11,663 nt of DNA from Lachnoclostridium sp. UBA2905 (lineage in GTDB: Bacteria > Bacillota > Clostridia > Lachnospirales > Lachnospiraceae). Positions 7,306 to 11,663 of the stretch are shown piece after piece. Where the stretch lies: NCBI GenBank assembly GCA_002349525.1, contig DEDL01000001.1:1-11663 (forward strand). The letters run 5' to 3'. The notes below the pieces were generated by a model. That model was not told the DNA's origin. It did no database searches and worked only from the letters and a program-made list of their open reading frames with translations. How positions within the stretch are numbered: position 1 is the stretch's first letter; each line of letters starts with the position of its first letter. Both the position numbers and the translations under genes were made by a program.

Positions 7306-10300
7306 TTATTCAGTTATAGCTGCATGAAGCTCCTGAAGTGATTTTACATTAAGTGTGCCATGTTCTTTAACAGCTTTTATTCCTGCTGCTGTTGCTTTTG
7401 CAGCTGCCATTGTTGTAATGTAAGGAATCTTTTTCTTGATTGAAGTCTTTCTTACATAACTGTCATCAAACTGCTTGTTAGCACCGGCTGGTGTATTGAT
7501 AACAAGATTAATATCACCATTCATAATTCCATCAACAATATTTGGACGTCCTTCCTGCATTTTGTTGATCTTCTCTACAGGAATTCCTGCTTCCTTAATA
7601 ACTTCATATGTGTTACCTGTAGCAACAATCTTAAATCCACATTCATGGAAATCTTTTGCTACCTCAGGAAGTTCCTTCTTTGAAGAAGAATTTACTGAGA
7701 AAAGAACTGTTCCTTCAAGTGGAAGTCTTGTCTGTGTAGCTTCCTGTGCCTTGTAGAAGGCTTCTCCAAAGTTTTCTGAAAGTCCAAGAACTTCTCCTGT
7801 TGAACGCATCTCAGGTCCGAGAAGAGGGTCAACTTCCGGGAACATATTGAATGGGAATACAGCTTCCTTAACTCCATAGTGTGAATACTTCTTGTCCTTA
7901 AGAGCAGGAACAGGTGATGGATTTCCTGTAAACTCTGAAACAATTATCTCTGTTGCAAGTTTAACCATCTGTACATCACATACCTTTGATACAAGAGGTA
8001 CAGTTCTTGATGCTCTTGGATTTGCCTCAAGAACATATACAACATCATCTTCAATAGCATACTGCATATTCATGAGACCACGTACGTTCATTTCAACTGC
8101 TATCTTCTTTGTATATTCCTTAATTGTCTCAAGATTCTTCTCTGAGATGTGCATTGAAGGAAGAATACAAGCTGAATCTCCTGAATGAATACCTGCAAGC
8201 TCGATATGCTCCATAACAGCAGGAACATATGCATGCTCTCCATCAGATATTGCATCTGCTTCACATTCCATAGCATTCTTAAGGAATCTGTCAATAAGGA
8301 TTGGTCTGTCTGGTGTAACACCTACAGCTGCTGCCATGTAATTCTTAAGCATCTCTGGATTGTGTACAACTTCCATTCCACGTCCACCAAGTACATATGA
8401 AGGACGAACCATTACAGGATATCCAATCTTTTCTGCAATAGCAATAGCTTCTTCAGTAGTTGATGCCATTCCTGCTTCTGGCATTGGAATCTCAAGCTTG
8501 TCCATCATAGCTCTGAACAGATCTCTGTCCTCAGCCATATCAATAACCTCTGGAGCAGTTCCAAGAACCTTAACACCATATTTTTCAAGCTGTGCAGCAA
8601 GATTAAGAGGTGTCTGTCCACCAAACTGTGCAATAACTCCAAGTGGTTTTTCTTTTTCATATATACTAAGTACATCTTCAAGAGTAAGTGGTTCAAAATA
8701 AAGCTTATCAGATGTATCATAATCAGTTGATACTGTCTCCGGGTTACAGTTAATGATTATTGTCTCAAAGCCCATTTCCTTAAGTGCAAATGCTGCGTGA
8801 ACACAACAGTAATCAAATTCAATACCTTGTCCAATTCTGTTTGGTCCACCACCAAGAATAAGAATCTTATTCTTATTGTCACTTGCCTTTGATGCATCAG
8901 GTGCATTGTAAGTTGAGTAATAGTATGCACTGTCTTCTGTACCTGATACATGAACGCCTTCCCATCCTTCAACTACACCTAACTGTGTTCTTCTGTTTCT
9001 GATTGTTTCCTCATCAATTTCAAGAAGCTTGCTAAGATATTTATCTGAGAAACCATCCTTCTTTGCCTGTGTAAGAAGCTCATCATCAGGAAGTGAACCC
9101 TTTGATTTAAGTAACTCTTCTTCCTCATCAACAAGTTCTTTCATCTGCTCAAGGAAATATTTCTTAATTGCAGTAATTTCAAATAATTTGTCAAGGTCAG
9201 CACCTTTTCTTATTGCCTCATATAAAATGAATTGTCTTTCGCTTGATGGTGTGTGTAACATCTGTATAAGCTCGTCAAGACTCTTTTCATGGAAGTCCTT
9301 GGCATAACCAAGTCCGTATCTTCCAATTTCAAGAGAACGGATAGCCTTCTGGAAAGCCTCCTTATAAGTTTTTCCGATTGACATTACTTCACCAACGGCC
9401 TTCATCTGTGTTCCAAGCTTGTCTTCGCTGCCTTTGAATTTTTCAAATGCCCATCTTGCAAACTTAATAACAACATAGTCTCCGTCCGGAACATATTTAT
9501 CAAGTGTTCCGTATTTTCCACAAGGTATTTCATCAAGAGTAAGTCCACTTGCAAGCATAGCTGAAATAAGCGCAATAGGGAATCCTGTTGCCTTACTTGC
9601 CAGTGCTGAAGATCTTGATGTTCTTGGGTTAATCTCAATAACAACAATTCTGTCTGTTACAGGATCATGAGCAAACTGTACATTGGTTCCACCAATAACC
9701 TCTATTGCTTCTACGATCTTATAAGCCTGCTCCTGAAGCTTTTTCTGTGTTTCTTCTGATATTGTAAGCATAGGTGCTGAACAGAATGAATCACCAGTAT
9801 GAACTCCAAGTGGGTCAATGTTTTCAATGAAACATACAGTTATCATATTATTCTTGGCATCTCTTACAACCTCAAGCTCAAGCTCTTCCCATCCAAGAAT
9901 TGATTCTTCGATAAGACACTGTCCAACAAGACTCGCCTGAAGTCCTCTTGCTACTACAGTTTTAAGCTCTTCAACATTGTATACAAGGCCGCCGCCTGCT
10001 CCACCCATTGTATATGCAGGACGTACAACTACAGGATAACCAAGCTTATCAGCAATATTAAGTGCTTCTTCAACGGTATAAGCAACTTCGCTTCTTGCCA
10101 TCTCAATTCCAAGACTGTTCATAGTCTTCTTAAACTCAATACGGTCCTCTCCTCTTTCAATGGCATCAACCTGAACACCGATAACCTTAACATTGTACTT
10201 ATCAAGAACACCTGCATTAGCAAGCTCTGAACAAAGATTAAGTCCTGACTGTCCTCCAAGATTAGGAAGAAGTGCATCTGGTCTCTCCTTTGCAATAATC

Positions 10301-10527
10301 TGCTCAAGTCTTTCAACATTAAGAGGCTCAATGTATGTTACATCAGCTGTTGCAGGATCTGTCATAATTGTAGCAGGGTTTGAATTAACCAGTACAATCT
10401 CATATCCAAGATTTCTAAGTGCCTTACAAGCCTGAGTTCCTGAATAGTCAAACTCGCAGGCCTGTCCGATAATTATAGGACCTGATCCTATAATAAGTAC
10501 TTTGTGTATGTCAGTTCTCTTTCCCAT
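7306..10527 (-). CDS. carB: Carbamoyl-phosphate synthase large subunit
   Basis: Makes carbamoyl phosphate from bicarbonate, ammonia (delivered by the glutaminase subunit CarA) and two ATP, feeding pyrimidine and arginine synthesis in the cytoplasm. At 1073 residues it has the same length as E. coli CarB. The two ATP-grasp halves are plain: the first opens with GSGPIIIGQACEFDYSGTQA (residues 14-33) and carries NPRTSRSSALASK (300-312). The second opens with GGGPNRIGQGIEFDYC (559-574), then QFGGQTPLNLA (634-644) and NPRASRTVPL. An oligomerisation region lies about 400-550, and an MGS-like allosteric domain about 940-1073 (ATGNTYEVIKEAGI). The start has a perfect GGAGG six bases upstream. It follows purF by 69 bases with a likely promoter between them, and ends at a strong terminator. 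No carA is adjacent in this window, so the partner subunit must be encoded outside it. Confidence 0.98.
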   Translation of the reverse strand: MGKRTDIHKVLIIGSGPIIIGQACEFDYSGTQACKALRNLGYEIVLVNSNPATIMTDPATADVTYIEPLNVERLEQIIAKERPDALLPNLGGQSGLNLCSELANAGVLDKYNVKVIGVQVDAIERGEDRIEFKKTMNSLGIEMARSEVAYTVEEALNIADKLGYPVVVRPAYTMGGAGGGLVYNVEELKTVVARGLQASLVGQCLIEESILGWEELELEVVRDAKNNMITVCFIENIDPLGVHTGDSFCSAPMLTISEETQKKLQEQAYKIVEAIEVIGGTNVQFAHDPVTDRIVVIEINPRTSRSSALASKATGFPIALISAMLASGLTLDEIPCGKYGTLDKYVPDGDYVVIKFARWAFEKFKGSEDKLGTQMKAVGEVMSIGKTYKEAFQKAIRSLEIGRYGLGYAKDFHEKSLDELIQMLHTPSSERQFILYEAIRKGADLDKLFEITAIKKYFLEQMKELVDEEEELLKSKGSLPDDELLTQAKKDGFSDKYLSKLLEIDEETIRNRRTQLGVVEGWEGVHVSGTEDSAYYYSTYNAPDASKASDNKNKILILGGGPNRIGQGIEFDYCCVHAAFALKEMGFETIIINCNPETVSTDYDTSDKLYFEPLTLEDVLSIYEKEKPLGVIAQFGGQTPLNLAAQLEKYGVKVLGTAPEVIDMAEDRDLFRAMMDKLEIPMPEAGMASTTEEAIAIAEKIGYPVMVRPSYVLGGRGMEVVHNPEMLKNYMAAAVGVTPDRPILIDRFLKNAMECEADAISDGEHAYVPAVMEHIELAGIHSGDSACILPSMHISEKNLETIKEYTKKIAVEMNVRGLMNMQYAIEDDVVYVLEANPRASRTVPLVSKVCDVQMVKLATEIIVSEFTGNPSPVPALKDKKYSHYGVKEAVFPFNMFPEVDPLLGPEMRSTGEVLGLSENFGEAFYKAQEATQTRLPLEGTVLFSVNSSSKKELPEVAKDFHECGFKIVATGNTYEVIKEAGIPVEKINKMQEGRPNIVDGIMNGDINLVINTPAGANKQFDDSYVRKTSIKKKIPYITTMAAAKATAAGIKAVKEHGTLNVKSLQELHAAITE

Positions 10528-10549
10528 AATATCCTCCGTGATATATATT

Positions 10550-10577
10550 ATTATTTTATTTGTTTACAAAATGACAA
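10550..10577 (-). promoter_or_regulatory. Candidate sigma-A-type promoter for carB
   Basis: On the minus strand TTGTCA (10577-10572, five of six to the -35 consensus) is followed after 16 bases by AATAAT (10555-10550, five of six to the -10 consensus). Start of transcription would fall near 10543, just ahead of the GGAGG of carB. The spacer contains the near-palindrome TTTGTAAACAAA, which could bind a regulator or be chance in AT-rich DNA. No terminator precedes it, so carB may also be read through from purF. Confidence 0.4.
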
Positions 10578-10596
10578 TTAATCTTGCTGTCTTATA

Positions 10597-11663
10597 TTAA
10601 TTATGACAGCAGCCTCCACATGAACCGCCTTCCTTACCATTCCAGCAGTATGTGCAAAGCTTAGACGGATCGATTCCAACAGCCTTAATCATATCATCAA
10701 GTCTGTTAAACTGAAGAGATGTAAATTTCATTCTCTCTCTTATTTTCTCAACCATCTGGCTGTACTTTTCTGACTCAGGATCACAATATTCTTCAAGAAC
10801 CTCATCTGTTACATTGCCCTCAAGTTCCTCAATAACCTGTCTTGTAATAAGATCAAGATCAGAACGTGAACGTGAGAAATTAAGATACTTACATCCATAT
10901 ACCAAAGGTGGACATGCAGGTCTTATATGAACCTCCTTTGCACCATTTTCAAAAAGGTACTCTGTTGTCTCACGAAGCTGTGTTCCTCTGACTATTGAGT
11001 CATCTATAAGAAGCATTCTCTTATCTTTAATGAGATTTTCAACAGGGAGAAGCTTCATTTTTGCAATAAGGTCTCTCTTTTCCTGATTCTGTGGCATAAA
11101 TGATCTTGGCCATGTTGGAGTATACTTTATAAATGGTCTTGCAAATGGTACTCCTGCTTCATTGGAATAACCTACAGCATGGGCAACACCTGAGTCTGGC
11201 ACACCCGCAGCATAATCCGGCTTGATGTTGTCACGCTTTGCCATATACTCTCCACATCTGTATCTCATCTCTTCTACATTAACACCTTCATATGTAGCAG
11301 TTGGATAACCATAATAAACCCATAAAAAAGTGCATATACTCATCTCATTGCCAGGTTCAACCAGGGTCTTAACCCAGTCAGCATTCATAAATACTACTTC
11401 TCCGGGACCAAGCTCCTTCTTTCTCTGGTATCCAAGATGAATAAATGCAAAATCTTCAAATGAAGCACAATGTGCTCCCTCTTTTTCACCAATTATAACA
11501 GGTGTTCTGCCAAGACGGTCTCTCATGGCATATATACCATCTTTAGTCATTAAAAGAATTGACATGGAACCGTCAATTTTTTCTCCGGCGTATTTAAGAC
11601 CTTCCCAAATTGTATCTTTCTGATTAATAAGAGTAGCTGTAAGCTCTGTCTGGTTAATATCCC
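10597..11663 (-). CDS. purF: Amidophosphoribosyltransferase (PurF variant), N-terminus cut by window edge
   Basis: Catalyses the first committed step of purine synthesis, PRPP plus glutamine to phosphoribosylamine. The visible 354 residues start inside the glutaminase domain, seen from QTELTATLINQ and MSILLMTKDGIYAMRDRLGR; roughly 120 residues with the catalytic N-terminal Cys lie outside. The phosphoribosyltransferase half has the PRPP loop LLIDDSIVRGTQ (10978-11013). By eye, four Cys match the iron-sulfur ligands of Bacillus PurF: in SICTFLW, in VYGCKYL, and both in LCTYCWNGKE. Sequences such as CTFLWVYYGYPTATYEG and FIKYTPTWPRSFMPQ mark the divergent branch found in Clostridia and Bacteroides, not the E. 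coli form. The tail ends in a Cys-rich GGSCGGCCHN. The frame stays open to the edge, so the gene is partial only because of the window. It could be a second PurF copy in the genome. Confidence 0.93.
   Translation of the reverse strand, partial: DINQTELTATLINQKDTIWEGLKYAGEKIDGSMSILLMTKDGIYAMRDRLGRTPVIIGEKEGAHCASFEDFAFIHLGYQRKKELGPGEVVFMNADWVKTLVEPGNEMSICTFLWVYYGYPTATYEGVNVEEMRYRCGEYMAKRDNIKPDYAAGVPDSGVAHAVGYSNEAGVPFARPFIKYTPTWPRSFMPQNQEKRDLIAKMKLLPVENLIKDKRMLLIDDSIVRGTQLRETTEYLFENGAKEVHIRPACPPLVYGCKYLNFSRSRSDLDLITRQVIEELEGNVTDEVLEEYCDPESEKYSQMVEKIRERMKFTSLQFNRLDDMIKAVGIDPSKLCTYCWNGKEGGSCGGCCHN

Noticed and set aside
10572..10596. Terminator after purF formed by GACA...TGTC
   Set aside because: Only four pairs with a long loop and no real U-tract, so too weak to terminate.

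Overview
This is a low-GC, AT-rich window from a Clostridia-type Firmicute, most likely Lachnospiraceae. The clues are strong GGAGG-type ribosome binding sites, AT-rich codon use, a PurF of the clostridial/Bacteroides-like variant, a Gpi18-like/PMT double glycosyltransferase, and a DUF2953 protein of the YtfI type. I cannot name the genus. Every convincing gene is on the minus strand, so transcription runs from the right edge to the left edge.

Right part (11663 down to about 7207), nucleotide synthesis. The C-terminal three quarters of a PurF-like amidophosphoribosyltransferase enters from the right edge. It is followed after 69 bases by a complete carB (large subunit of carbamoyl-phosphate synthase). 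A plausible promoter lies in the gap before carB, and a strong intrinsic terminator lies 37 bases after its stop. No carA is seen beside carB in this window.

The 196-base gap between carB and corA (7110-7305) holds that terminator. Overlapping it on the opposite strand is a segment that resembles the 5' half of a TPP (THI-box) riboswitch but has no recognisable 3' half. This is the most unusual non-coding signal in the window and may be a decayed regulatory element.

Left part (7109 down to 1), an apparent operon of six genes with gaps of 0 to 52 bases: a CorA-type magnesium channel, a rhomboid-fold membrane protein that has lost its catalytic residues and carries a C-terminal zinc-binding cluster, a 1049-residue double GT-C glycosyltransferase, a 437-residue helical protein of unknown function, a 106-residue protein of unknown function that is translationally coupled to it, and the start of a DUF2953 membrane protein cut by the left edge. 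Several members are membrane proteins, and the glycosyltransferase probably works at the outer face of the cytoplasmic membrane. A shared cell-envelope role is possible but not shown.

I see no insertion sequence, phage gene, CRISPR array, tRNA or rRNA. This is an ordinary chromosomal region, and I did not find a defence system or other wholly new multi-gene system.
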